Below, piece by piece: positions 19,430 to 28,551 of a stretch of 64,000 bases of DNA. Every line of letters starts with the position of its first letter. Position 1 is the first letter of the stretch. The notes beneath the pieces are model-generated. The model was given only the letters and a program-made list of their open reading frames with translations, was not told the origin of the DNA and ran no database searches. This stretch comes from Bin80 sp964291275 (GTDB lineage Bacteria > Bacteroidota > Rhodothermia > Rhodothermales > Bin80): the NCBI GenBank assembly GCA_964291275.2, contig OZ219799.1, positions 248,001 to 312,000 on the forward strand, given 5' to 3'. The position numbers and the translations under genes were made by a program.

Positions 19430-20608
19430 CTACGGAACACAAAGTTTGCCCAGCACGGCCGGACGATCAGCTCCGGTAACAGAGGGCATACTGGTCGGAA
19501 TCCCATTTGCAGTTTCGTGAGCAAGAACTGCAAAACAAAGTGCTTCCTTGCTGTCCACGCCGATACCATACGAGCCTGAGGTCTCAATGTCTACCATGCA
19601 TCTGTTATGGGCAAAACAATCTCTGAGCAGGTCCATGAGCGTTCGGTTGTGTGCACCTCCTCCAGATACGATGAGTCGATTGATTGCATGTTGGGGTTCC
19701 ACAAAGGCCTGATAGGCCTGCCACACGGACATTGCCGTCAAGGCCGTAGCCGTAGCTATCAGATCCTCAGCCGGTATTCGACCCGACTGATCAAGCAATC
19801 GTCGCAGGAATGCATGATTCAGGTAGTCACGACCAGTCGACTTGGGAGGTTCAGACAGGAAATAGGTGTCCTGCAACAATTCTGAAAGCAAAGCCTCATT
19901 AACCATGCCGGATCTGGCTATATCCCCCCCTTCGTCGAAAGGCAAGCCCAGCAAACGGCTGCAGAGAGCATCAATAATCATATTAGCCGGACCAGTATCA
20001 AAACCGTAGACCTGATCAGCACGTGCACCGAGGGGCAGAACAGTCAGATTGGCCACGCCTCCAAGGTTCAGGCAGCCACGAACCTCCGTGTCATGCGTGA
20101 AAATTACATAGTCGAAATAAGGTACCAGCGGTGCGCCCTGCCCCCCACATGCCATATCTGCCAACCGAAAGTCTCCGATAACAGGTATGCCAAGGAGCTG
20201 GGCCATTGTAGAGGGATCACCGATCTGGAGTGTCGAGTGTATCTCCATACCTAGGCAAGGCACCTTGTCCGGGAGATGCCGAATCGTTTGGCCATGGCAA
20301 CCCACCAAATCCAGGCTTTGCGTGGAGTCCTCTCTGGTTGCCAGTGTGCGAGTGATCGCTTGCACGTATTCGTGCGCCAGTCGCACATTCAGTTGGCTCA
20401 GTTCAGCCACGCCGATGTACTCTTCACTTGCGGCCTTTCCAAGGCTGTCAGCCAATTCTTCCGAAAAGGCAAAACTGGCACCATACCAGGCAATGACTCG
20501 GAGTTGCCGCCCGTGTCCCTGTAGATCCGCGATAACTACATCAGTCCCATCCAGAGATGTGCCACTCATTACGCCGGCAACACGACGGCGGTCCTTAGGC
20601 GGAATCAC
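19430..20608 (-). CDS. anmK: Anhydro-N-acetylmuramic acid kinase
   Basis: Phosphorylates 1,6-anhydro-MurNAc recovered from peptidoglycan turnover while opening the anhydro ring, giving MurNAc-6-phosphate. The 392 aa match the family in length. Visible motifs are GVMSGTSLDGTDV (ATP binding, residues 12-24), CHGQTIRH, GDFRLAD, GGQGAPLVP, NLGGVANL, DTGPANMIID and SGGGAHNRTLMDLL. It is the last gene of a packed minus-strand operon, 3 bp after the TPR-like gene. The gene ends about 90 bp from the IS pile-up. Confident call. Confidence 0.96.
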   Translation of the reverse strand: MIPPKDRRRVAGVMSGTSLDGTDVVIADLQGHGRQLRVIAWYGASFAFSEELADSLGKAASEEYIGVAELSQLNVRLAHEYVQAITRTLATREDSTQSLDLVGCHGQTIRHLPDKVPCLGMEIHSTLQIGDPSTMAQLLGIPVIGDFRLADMACGGQGAPLVPYFDYVIFTHDTEVRGCLNLGGVANLTVLPLGARADQVYGFDTGPANMIIDALCSRLLGLPFDEGGDIARSGMVNEALLSELLQDTYFLSEPPKSTGRDYLNHAFLRRLLDQSGRIPAEDLIATATALTAMSVWQAYQAFVEPQHAINRLIVSGGGAHNRTLMDLLRDCFAHNRCMVDIETSGSYGIGVDSKEALCFAVLAHETANGIPTSMPSVTGADRPAVLGKLCVP

Positions 20609-20611
20609 TAT

Positions 20612-21181
20612 CTATCCTGACTTGGTTAAGGCTTCCAGTCTTTCGGCTTCCTGGAGAAAATGGTCTCGTTTATCCGAGTCCTGTTCACTGAGTGACCGGT
20701 AAACAGATGACGCTTTCTCGTACTGTTTCTGTGCTACAAGAATACGAGCGAAGGTTTCAGTGATCGTATCGCTAAACTCTTCTTCTTCCAGAGGTTCGTC
20801 AAAAGCACTGGCGTGTGAGCTGATATCAGGGCGCTCTACTGAGTCAAGTTGCGTGATCAGCCGCTGAATTTCGTCGTCATCCTCTTCCCCAATAATTTCG
20901 TCCAATTTCGCGGCTAAATTGCTGGTGTGCTCAAATGCGGGAGCACCACTCGGCTCTAGGATTACCGGGCTCTTGTCTTCGGTCTGCAAAAGGTTCGTGG
21001 TTTTCCAGACGGATTCCGCGCGAGTGTCCTGTTCGCACACTTCCAAGGCGTGCGCTAGAACATAGTTGGTAGCTACATCCAAGGGAGTTTGTCGGCGCAA
21101 GTCGTGCAGCTGGTCCAGGATTTCCGCTGAGCGGCCTTCTTCAATGGCGTTCAGCGCATCAATAAGTGTAAGAGAAGCCAT
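20612..21181 (-). CDS. TPR-like protein, 189 aa
   Basis: Not assigned to a named family. It has N-terminal helical repeats (IDALNAIEEGRSAEILDQLH; ATNYVLAHALEVCEQ), an acidic low-complexity centre and a C-terminal TPR-like hairpin (TFARILVAQKQYEKASSVYR). No signal peptide. ATG 21181 lies 1 bp from the stop of the glycosyltransferase and fits better than longer in-frame starts inside that gene. The spacing suggests translational coupling and a role in the same envelope operon. Confidence 0.8.
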   Translation of the reverse strand: MASLTLIDALNAIEEGRSAEILDQLHDLRRQTPLDVATNYVLAHALEVCEQDTRAESVWKTTNLLQTEDKSPVILEPSGAPAFEHTSNLAAKLDEIIGEEDDDEIQRLITQLDSVERPDISSHASAFDEPLEEEEFSDTITETFARILVAQKQYEKASSVYRSLSEQDSDKRDHFLQEAERLEALTKSG

Positions 21182-21182
21182 A

Positions 21183-22613
21183 CTAGGTTCGGTCGAGAAG
21201 CTCAATAATATTATACCGCGTAACGAAGATATAGGACATTGAAAACAATATTTGGAATCCAACAGCGACCCAAATACCATCCCACAGAAGATAACAGAGT
21301 CCAACGACAGAGTATACGGCCATCACTGCTTCAATTACTACGATTAGGGGGGAAGTTCGGACGCTGTACCTTCCCTTGGCCTTTGGAGTCCGCTCAAAGT
21401 CTGTGGAGAAACGCCTCCATGCTGTCCAAAGTGCTTTTGTGTTGCTTATGGCAAGTCCCATTGATCCAGCCATAAAGATGGGGAAAAACCACATTCGGCG
21501 GGGCCAGTCCGGGTAAAGGGTGCGCTGAGCAAACACCTGTGCAAGGAAGAACCCCAGTAAGCCCACTAAACCGAGGCCCATGACTCCAAAATAGACCTGC
21601 CCGGGGCCAGCTCCTTGTGCTTCCTGAAACAGCAGGAGCGGATGTAGCAGAGTTACAAGAACGAGACATGGATAGACTACATGTGCGGTCAGGTGAACAG
21701 TGCCTTGAATTTTAGTTTTTAGAGGCACGGCTGCCCGCCATAGCCTCCAAAGCAGCTTACGCGCGGCCTCTGCCGTTCCTTTTGTCCAGCGTGTCTGCTG
21801 CACCCGAAGTGCAGCCAGTGTTGCCGGCAGCTCTGCCGGGGCCTCCAGCTCATTGATGTACCGAAACTTCCAGCCGCAGAGTTGTGCACGATAACTCAAA
21901 TCCAAATCCTCTGCCAGTGTATCTCCATGCCAGCCACCCGCATCTGCAATACAACTGCGTTTCCATAGGCCCGCTGTTCCATTAAAATTGATAAAGCAGC
22001 CCGAAGTATACCGTGCGACCTGCTCAACGGCAAAATGTGCATCCAGTGACCATGCCTGCACCTGGGTAAGAAGCGAGGTCCGAGCGTTCATATGGCCCCA
22101 GCGCATTTGAACCATACCCAGCCTATCCTCCTCCATCAATGGAACCAGACGCAGCAAAAAATCTTTCGAAGGCACGAAGTCAGCATCAAATACTGCTAAA
22201 AGTTCTCCGGATGCCGACTGCAGACCATTAGCCAACGCACCCGCCTTATAACCCTCGCGGTGGTGGCGCTGTATGTGTACGATGTCGAGTCCGCGTGATT
22301 GCCAATCAACGACACATCGCCTAGTTATTGCGACGGTCTCATCGGTTGAATCATCAAGAACCTGCAACTGCAACAGATCTCGGGGATACTCAATAGCTGC
22401 GCAGGCATCAATCACACGCTGGGCAACAAGTGCTTCATTGTAAAGGGGGATCTGAATAGTAACGTGTGGCCACGCACCATTTTTGCGGTTGATATCCGGC
22501 AGTGGGTCCGGGTTCGTGCCCTCGCTACGAGCAACCACTGTGCTCATCCAAAGCAGGTTGGCGCCATAGAAAGCGAGCATCAGCATAGCACCCGCGTACA
22601 GCACGGCAATCAT
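21183..22613 (-). CDS. Membrane family-2 glycosyltransferase
   Basis: A processive-type GT2 enzyme resembling CsbB/ICA/cellulose-synthase-like proteins. It has an N-terminal TM helix (about 2-25), a GT-A domain with IPLYNE, LDDSTDET and FDADF (metal-binding DxD), then AEDLDLSYR (catalytic Asp region), QQTRWTKG (QxxRW motif) and four or more C-terminal TM segments. The 476 aa are complete. It follows the lptE-like gene after 5 bp. It probably adds sugars to a lipid or polysaccharide at the inner membrane; the product cannot be read from sequence. Confidence 0.85.
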   Translation of the reverse strand: MIAVLYAGAMLMLAFYGANLLWMSTVVARSEGTNPDPLPDINRKNGAWPHVTIQIPLYNEALVAQRVIDACAAIEYPRDLLQLQVLDDSTDETVAITRRCVVDWQSRGLDIVHIQRHHREGYKAGALANGLQSASGELLAVFDADFVPSKDFLLRLVPLMEEDRLGMVQMRWGHMNARTSLLTQVQAWSLDAHFAVEQVARYTSGCFINFNGTAGLWKRSCIADAGGWHGDTLAEDLDLSYRAQLCGWKFRYINELEAPAELPATLAALRVQQTRWTKGTAEAARKLLWRLWRAAVPLKTKIQGTVHLTAHVVYPCLVLVTLLHPLLLFQEAQGAGPGQVYFGVMGLGLVGLLGFFLAQVFAQRTLYPDWPRRMWFFPIFMAGSMGLAISNTKALWTAWRRFSTDFERTPKAKGRYSVRTSPLIVVIEAVMAVYSVVGLCYLLWDGIWVAVGFQILFSMSYIFVTRYNIIELLDRT

Positions 22614-22618
22614 ACTGC

Positions 22619-23125
22619 TTACCAGTTGGAAGTGGCTGCGGTAAAGAGATCGTCAGCAATGTTTTCGAGGGCAGCCAACGCAGCGGCTTCTTCTGCTTCC
22701 AACCCACCCTCCAGGGGGTCGTAGTCATCAAAACCGCTAAAGGTCCGTTCCAGTACATCCCCGTCCACCTGATTGGCATACTGGGCAGAAACGGAAATAG
22801 CGATGCGGTTGTACTGAGCACGTTCTTGTCCGGTCACGGATGTGGGGGCATTGCTATAACGTGTAATCTGTGTGGTAAGCAATAGATCGGCCTCTGCTTC
22901 GTCTTCGGTCAGGATAAGTCTTGTTTGTCGGACAAACCGGTCAATCATGAGCTCTGTCAGGGACTCGTCCAGAAGCGTCAGGGGACTCGTACTCTGGTCT
23001 TCGGCTATCGGGATAGCAATCGTAGTTAAGTGAGCCGGGATGCTTGCTCCGCTGAAGCTGTAATATGAGCAACCATGCATACACAGGAGAAGCCCGAGAA
23101 GCGTGAAGTTAAGCCACCTCGTCAT
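22619..23125 (-). CDS. LptE-like outer-membrane lipoprotein
   Basis: A 168-aa lipoprotein with lipobox LLLCMHGC (Cys19) and the SFSGASIPAHLTTIAIP opening typical of Bacteroidota-type LptE, the partner of LptD in lipopolysaccharide insertion. The fold region (SLTELMIDRFVRQTRLIL, then beta strands) agrees. It overlaps the end of the upstream regulator gene by 17 bp, so the two are probably translationally coupled. Confidence 0.8.
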   Translation of the reverse strand: MTRWLNFTLLGLLLCMHGCSYYSFSGASIPAHLTTIAIPIAEDQSTSPLTLLDESLTELMIDRFVRQTRLILTEDEAEADLLLTTQITRYSNAPTSVTGQERAQYNRIAISVSAQYANQVDGDVLERTFSGFDDYDPLEGGLEAEEAAALAALENIADDLFTAATSNW

Positions 23126-24341
23126 TCAGTTTCTGAAGCTTACGATAAAGTGTGCGCTGACTGATGCCAAGTGCGGCAGCAGCCTCCTTGCGATTGCCGT
23201 CAAAATGCTTCATTGCCTGCAGGATTAAATCCTGCTCTGCTTTCTCGAGTGTTAGAATGGTCTTTGGCTCATCTCCTGATTCTACTTCATAGACTACACT
23301 GTCCAGATCCCGCTTACGATCCGGGCTGGGCAACATAGGCACAGGACGGGAGCTGTCAATCTGTATCTCTTCCCGGTAGTGCGGCTCGGGCTCGCTACTG
23401 TGTATGCGTTCGCCGAGTGTCCTTCCAAGATCTTTTCGCAAGTCCTGTATACTTTGGCGGATTTCGAGTAATGCCCGGTAGATGACAGCAAGTTCAAGGG
23501 CGGATTCTTTGACAGGTTCACCCTTCACAGGCATAAGTGCAGTGGAGTCGCCACCTGCAGTCACCCCGCGCAAAAAAGGTCGAATGGCATCCGTACCTAC
23601 GTCAATCCCACGGTGCAGTACAACGATCTGGTCAGCAACATTACGTAGTTCGCGCACATTTCCAGGCCAATGATAGGATTCAAGCAACGCGTAGGCATCC
23701 GGGGTTAACTTTCGGCGAGGTGACTGATATTTTTGGGTGGATGCATAAATAAAGGCATCAAAGATCGGCCTAATGTCTTCTCTCCGTTCACGGAGCGGGG
23801 GGACCCGGATGATTACAGTGCTGAGGCGATAGTACAGATCTTCTCTGAATCGGCCAGCGCCTACCTCACGTCCCAGATTCTTGTTTGTTGCTGCAACTAC
23901 ACGGACGTCCGTTCGCTGGACGGTGGTGGAACCGACACGGTTGAAGGTGCCGGACTCGAGCACCCGGAGCAGCCTTACCTGGGTGGGCTGTGGCATTTCG
24001 CCAATTTCGTCCAGAAAGATTGTTCCTCCGTCGGCTTCCTCGAACAGTCCGCGCCGGCGCTCGGTGGCACCAGTATATGCACCTCTTTCCGCGCCGAAAA
24101 GCTCTGATTCTATCAAACCTTCAGGAATAGCTCCGGTGTTGATGATTTTGAGTGCACTATGTCGACGCTGCGACAATTCATGGATGGCCTGTGCGATCAG
24201 CTCTTTTCCGACTCCGCTTTCTCCCTCAATGAGGACAGAAATGTCTGTACGCGCGACTTGACGAACGCGGTCTATCACGTGATGAATCCCGGGGGATTCA
24301 CCAATGATTCCAAATCGATCTTGTACTGTTTGTCGGTCCAT
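23109..24341 (-). CDS. Sigma-54-dependent Fis-type regulator without receiver domain
   Basis: A bacterial enhancer-binding protein. The AAA+ domain begins at the N-terminus: Walker A GESGVGKE (residues about 40-47), the sigma-54 loop ERGAYTGA (GAFTGA variant with Tyr) and Walker B GGTIFLDEIGEM, then the R-finger region. A linker and a C-terminal Fis-type HTH (NRKEAAAALGISQRTLYRKL) follow. There is no N-terminal sensory domain, so activity is probably controlled by expression or a partner. It heads the operon with lptE, a GT2 enzyme and anmK, a layout also seen in related FCB genomes. Confidence 0.9.
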   Translation of the reverse strand: MDRQTVQDRFGIIGESPGIHHVIDRVRQVARTDISVLIEGESGVGKELIAQAIHELSQRRHSALKIINTGAIPEGLIESELFGAERGAYTGATERRRGLFEEADGGTIFLDEIGEMPQPTQVRLLRVLESGTFNRVGSTTVQRTDVRVVAATNKNLGREVGAGRFREDLYYRLSTVIIRVPPLRERREDIRPIFDAFIYASTQKYQSPRRKLTPDAYALLESYHWPGNVRELRNVADQIVVLHRGIDVGTDAIRPFLRGVTAGGDSTALMPVKGEPVKESALELAVIYRALLEIRQSIQDLRKDLGRTLGERIHSSEPEPHYREEIQIDSSRPVPMLPSPDRKRDLDSVVYEVESGDEPKTILTLEKAEQDLILQAMKHFDGNRKEAAAALGISQRTLYRKLQKLNDEVA

Positions 24342-24424
24342 AAGACGGGAAATTGCCTGCTAACTTAGCCAAGGCAAATTATGAGAATTATATACGGCAG
24401 TAACCACAGTGGACGGCAGCGCGC

Positions 24425-24560
24425 ATATCCATTTCACGGGTCATAGGGATCAGTAACCCGAAGGCCCCTTGCCGTGCAATTGCCCCAATCCCGAAGGCCA
24501 TTATATTTGCGGCCACACTCAGGGCTTCATGAAGAGATACCCCTAACGGCATAATTTATT
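24425..24560 (-). pseudogene. TnpB (IS200/IS605) C-terminal relic 1
   Basis: The minus strand reads EALSVAANIMAFGIGAIA and RQGAFGLL, clearly homologous to the better-preserved relic at 27900-28130 (DLNAAANMLASGIGATA, RRGAFGLP), the end of a TnpB RuvC domain. There is no intact ORF. The rest of 24342-24598 holds no other gene. Confidence 0.65.
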
Positions 24561-24598
24561 CTACACTGATTGGTTACTCAGGTGTACGATTCCCCAAA

Positions 24599-26038
24599 TT
24601 ATCCGGCCAGAACTTCACCGAAGAGCGTAGCGGATGTACATCCTGTAATACACACCTTCACATACATTCCTGCGCTAAGCGTGCCACGGTCGAAAATAAC
24701 CATCTTGTTCGTATCCGTACGGCCACACAGTTGTGCTTCGCTTCGCTTGCTTGCCCCCTCCACGAGCACGGTATGGGTGAGCCCGATTTCTTTTTGATTA
24801 TTTTCGTGTGAAATCGATTTCTGGAGTGTAATGATTTCACTCAATCGACGTTTCTTTACTTCCTTAGGCACATCGTCGGTATACTTGCGAGCTGCATAGG
24901 TCTCCGGGCGTTCCGAATACATGAACATAAAGGCATGGTCATACCGGATATCTGCCAACAGCGCGAGCGTATCCTGATGCTCGGCCTCGGTTTCGCCGCA
25001 AAATCCTGCGATAATGTCGGTGGAAAGGGATACTCCTGGACAAATCCGGCGTGTACGTTCAATGAGTGCTCGATACTCATTTGCTGAATAGCCTCGGCGC
25101 ATGCGTTGCAGCACCCCCGAGTTGCCGTGTTGCACAGGGAGGTGGATAAAGTTGCACACGTTCGGACGATCCCGGTGGACTTCGAGCAATGCTTGGGAGC
25201 AATCTTTGGGGTGGCTGGTCGAGTAGCGAATGCGCAATTCTGGTGAAAGCAGACTTACGCGATAAAGTAGAGTTGCAAAATCTACAGGACCATCCCGGTA
25301 TGAATTGACGTTCTGTCCGAGAAGGGTTACTTCACGGTAACCAGCATCAAAGAGCTCTTGACACTCACGAACGATTGTCCCTGCATTGCGACTGCGCTCG
25401 CGACCACGTGTAAAGGGCACAACACAAAAGGCACACATATTGTCGCAGCCCCGCATAATGGAAACAAACGCGCTGATACCATTGGAATCGTACCTGACCG
25501 GTGCAATATCCGCATAGGTCTCCTCACGTGAGAGCTGCACATTAACTGCACTTTGACCGGTTTCGTCTACCTGGTGGAGTAGTCGGGGAAGATCGCGGTA
25601 GGCGTCAGGGCCAACGACGATGTCCACTAGGCGTTCTTGTTCCAGTAGTTTATGGCGCAGGCGCTCGGCCATGCATCCAAGCACACCGATTTTCAGGTTG
25701 GTATTATGCTTGCGCTTGCGGGCGCGAAAGAATTCCAGGCGTCTACGTACCCGTTGCTCTGCGTTTTCCCGGATTGCACACGTATTTAGCAGGACAACAT
25801 CTGCCTGAAGCGGGTCGTGGGTTAATCCATATCCGGCATCACGCAATACAGAAGCAACGATCTCCGAGTCAGATACGTTCATCTGACAGCCGTAGGTCTC
25901 GAGATACACGGACGCAGGACCATCGCACTCCGTCTGCGGCAGCCGGGCGGTATCTATATTTTCGAGTATGGGGAGCGTTTTTTGCACGACGATGTTGCCG
26001 GAATAGTTATACGCCCAAGCGAACCCCAGAAAACGCAC
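24599..26038 (-). CDS. miaB: tRNA-2-methylthio-N6-dimethylallyladenosine synthase
   Basis: A radical-SAM methylthiotransferase that thiomethylates i6A37 in tRNAs reading UNN codons. The N-terminal UPF0004 domain has its three Fe-S cysteines in YGCQMN, NTCAIRE and GCMAER. The radical SAM motif is CDNMCAFC, and a C-terminal TRAM domain ends the protein (479 aa). The conserved part starts near residue 43 (VYLETYGC), so the N-terminus may be shorter than from ATG 26038; a GTG near codon 17 is possible. Divergent from the secreted-protein gene at 26124. Confidence 0.95.
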   Translation of the reverse strand: MRFLGFAWAYNYSGNIVVQKTLPILENIDTARLPQTECDGPASVYLETYGCQMNVSDSEIVASVLRDAGYGLTHDPLQADVVLLNTCAIRENAEQRVRRRLEFFRARKRKHNTNLKIGVLGCMAERLRHKLLEQERLVDIVVGPDAYRDLPRLLHQVDETGQSAVNVQLSREETYADIAPVRYDSNGISAFVSIMRGCDNMCAFCVVPFTRGRERSRNAGTIVRECQELFDAGYREVTLLGQNVNSYRDGPVDFATLLYRVSLLSPELRIRYSTSHPKDCSQALLEVHRDRPNVCNFIHLPVQHGNSGVLQRMRRGYSANEYRALIERTRRICPGVSLSTDIIAGFCGETEAEHQDTLALLADIRYDHAFMFMYSERPETYAARKYTDDVPKEVKKRRLSEIITLQKSISHENNQKEIGLTHTVLVEGASKRSEAQLCGRTDTNKMVIFDRGTLSAGMYVKVCITGCTSATLFGEVLAG

Positions 26039-26123
26039 ATATACCTGTAATTGTTCGGAGAAGCCTTGTTAAGATGACTTCAGCGTCGTAAATTGGATTC
26101 TACCCAAAAACAGCCCTGTTTTC

Positions 26124-26798
26124 ATGAAACGGTTTTTACTGACGGCAACTATTCTTTTTCTTCCGCTCGCTGCAATAGCTCAGATGAATCCTGCAACGCC
26201 TGATGGCGAGAACCTGGGGACCCCAGAAACCTGGAAGGTGCGCCTTGATCGCCCTGACCCAGAAGCGGTTATTGGTGCAGATTCAGATTCTGCGGATGTA
26301 TTCTTTGTGAACATGACACCCGGCTGGCACATTACGACCGGCCCGGCTGGAATCTTCTACCACCCGGACGCCGTGGTGGAGGGTAACTATACCTTGGAGG
26401 CGACCATTCATCTGTTTGATCCGGGTGAGCGTCGTGAGGCGTACGGTGTGTTTATGGGTGGTCAGAATCTGGAAGGAGATGACATTTCGTACGACTATTT
26501 TCTTCTTCGTAACACTGGAGAGAGCTTGATCAAACGCCGCACGGGTGCGGAAACGTCCGTTATTCGGGATTGGACGGCGAGTGAAGCAGTAGGTACCTTC
26601 GGCCCTGACACCGAAAGTTCCGTCAAGAACCACTTGCTGGTTAATGTGGGAAGCGAGATTGTGACCTTTTCGGTTAATGGTACCGAGGTTGCAAGCACTT
26701 CTCGCGATCAGGTCATGACAGATGGTGTTGTGGGCTTACGAATCAATCATGCACTCAATGTGCATGTCAGCGACCTGAAGGTAACCGCCCAAGAATAG
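26124..26798 (+). CDS. Secreted LamG/DUF1080-like protein
   Basis: A 224-aa protein with a signal peptide (MKRFLLTATILFLPLAAIAQ, cleavage near residue 20). The mature part is beta-rich with DUF1080/concanavalin-like spacing: GWHITTGPAGIFYHPD, an EGNYTLEATIHLF strand and NHLLVNVGSEIVTFSVNG. It has no lipobox or sorting domain, so it is probably periplasmic or secreted. It may bind carbohydrate, but no catalytic residues can be assigned. It ends before a terminator at 26841. Confidence 0.7.
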   Translation: MKRFLLTATILFLPLAAIAQMNPATPDGENLGTPETWKVRLDRPDPEAVIGADSDSADVFFVNMTPGWHITTGPAGIFYHPDAVVEGNYTLEATIHLFDPGERREAYGVFMGGQNLEGDDISYDYFLLRNTGESLIKRRTGAETSVIRDWTASEAVGTFGPDTESSVKNHLLVNVGSEIVTFSVNGTEVASTSRDQVMTDGVVGLRINHALNVHVSDLKVTAQE

Positions 26799-26840
26799 GA
26801 GGCTATTCAGGAAGCGTAGGGATACCTTTGTTTTTTGCTG

Positions 26841-26877
26841 AACACCCCAGGTGGTACGGCCGGGGGGGGGGTGTTTT
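26841..26877 (+). terminator. Rho-independent-type terminator
   Basis: Stem aacacccc (26841-26848) pairs with ggggtgtt (26868-26875), followed by tt. The loop holds a run of ten G. It lies 43 bp after the 26798 stop. Confidence 0.6.
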
Positions 26878-27046
26878 CTGGCGAGAGCGTCTCGAAACGG
26901 GGAGACGAGGAGACAGTCCTCGTAGCCAGCATTATTAGATGAGGCCGACTTCTCTCAGTGCGGGGCCCTCCGTGTGTAGGCCACGCGAATGGCCGCCTTT
27001 TGGGCTTTCTCAGAAAACCTGCCAGGTCCGAGGTCGCGTGCCCAAC

Positions 27047-27859
27047 TCAGTACGACGTATACTGCTTCTCGTATTGCTCTACAAACTCGTGTTTCATCAA
27101 CCAGTAGACGCCTCCTTTTGCGCATGAATTGCCCTTCCAGTCTATACCCCTTATTCGCTCAATCAACATTGCGACTGGCACCTTGGCTTTCAGGTAGTGC
27201 CCCCTGTTGTTGGGTTTAGGATCTGTGATTACGCGCTTCGGCGAAGCTCCAAACACGAATACATCAAAGTCCTTCGCCGTTCCAAAGTCGAAATCCTTCG
27301 TACCCGTGACTTTCAGCGGGACACGCACACGTAAGTCCAGCCCCTCAGAACGGTCCAGCACAAAGAAGCTGGTGGGTACGTGGTGATCTTTCCCGTCCAA
27401 CGTAAAGCAGTCACGGCCCAGATCTAGTATTGATGCGATGCCCCAGTCCTGCGGGATAATGCGTTGCCGAGTATGCTTGCGGTACACATTTGGCAGCATG
27501 AATGCAATTGTGCAAACATTCTCAAAGGACATTGCCCGCCGAATGAATGCGGACGACAGCTTATGGTATCGGCCGTACGGTGGATTGCCCACAACCAGGA
27601 CGCGCGCATACTCGTCCGACACTTCATACGCAAACCAGTCAGCCCGGATAACCGATCTGTGCTGCGGGCCTATGTCAAACCCGATCTTGTTCTCATGCTC
27701 AATTGCTTCCAGAAATGCACCGCTACCCGCGTACGACTCCACGACAAGGTCGTATTTGGACAGGCTGCCCAACTGGACTAGGCAACGACGCACTACTTCA
27801 TACTTGGTGAAATACTGATCAAGTGCTTCACCGTTTGTTGTGGGCGTGCGACGGCTGAG
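27047..27859 (-). pseudogene. N6-adenine DNA methyltransferase, 5'-truncated orphan
   Basis: A class I SAM DNA methyltransferase. Motif I-like VESYAGSGAFLEAIE and catalytic NPPY (VVGNPPYGRYHK, residues 70-73 from GTG 27793) are present, with a C-terminal part resembling a short target-recognition region. The frame is open upstream of GTG 27793 to about 27859 and encodes a conserved-looking segment (GEALDQYFTKYEVVRRC, as in other N6-MTases), but no ATG exists there. The 5' end therefore appears cut where the TnpB relic begins. No cognate nuclease gene is adjacent. It may be inactive or start from GTG. Confidence 0.7.
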
Positions 27860-27899
27860 TTAGTGCATTTATAGGGAAATATATTCGTAATTGTACCGG

Positions 27900-28130
27900 T
27901 TTAACGGAACGTTGTGAATCAATTTCACGGGTCCCAGGGGTCGGTAACCCGAACGCTCCCCGCCGTGCAGTTGCCCCAATCCCGGAGGCTAACATGTTTG
28001 CGGCCGCATTCAGATCCGCATTGTCCATATGACCGCAGGCCAGATACTTGAATCTGCTCTGCGTCTTGTGGTTGTCCGCACCGATTGCAACGCTAACTCG
28101 CGTACGCCGTGGTTACCTTGTACACGATTG
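27900..28130 (-). pseudogene. TnpB (IS200/IS605) C-terminal relic 2
   Basis: The minus strand encodes KTQSRFKYLACGHMDNADLN, AAANMLASGIGATA and then RRGAFGLPTP. This is the zinc-finger and final RuvC Asp region of TnpB (CxxCG...DxNAAxN). One zinc Cys is replaced by Tyr (KYLACG), and the upstream CNRCG lies in another frame, so the gene is decayed. It abuts the truncated methyltransferase. Confidence 0.8.
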
Positions 28131-28551
28131 ACATTTGTAGCCTAACATCTGCTCAAGTAAATGCTAACCCTTTTGCAGTATCGATCGGTTAAGCCCCGAT
28201 TCTTGCTTCACTTGATTTCCCGGGTTCTCTTTGGTCCCTTTTGCGCTTGAACGTTATGCCTTTGGTTTTCAGGGCTTCAAGCACAATCGTGCTCGCAAGA
28301 TCCACTATTCTATGATTTGCCCAATGGTTGGATATTTTTCAGATGTTTGATTTCTTGTGTTGGCATTTCGAAATTTTCAGTTTGGTTTTCCGGCATCGAT
28401 TAGATTCTACATTTCGCCAGTTAACCTAGCGCTCAGGAACTTATCCTCTCAAACGAGTACGTAGCTACTATTCCATCGGCCGGTTATTTTGCAGTTAGAG
28501 GATGGAGGATCGTGCTTGTACTGTGATGGTTAGCCGTTTCGGCCTCCGACG
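28131..28551. other. Intergenic, no gene seen
   Basis: An AT-richer stretch without a convincing ORF, hairpin or repeat. It precedes the lipoprotein gene at 28552 and probably holds its promoter, but no clear promoter elements could be picked out. Confidence 0.5.
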
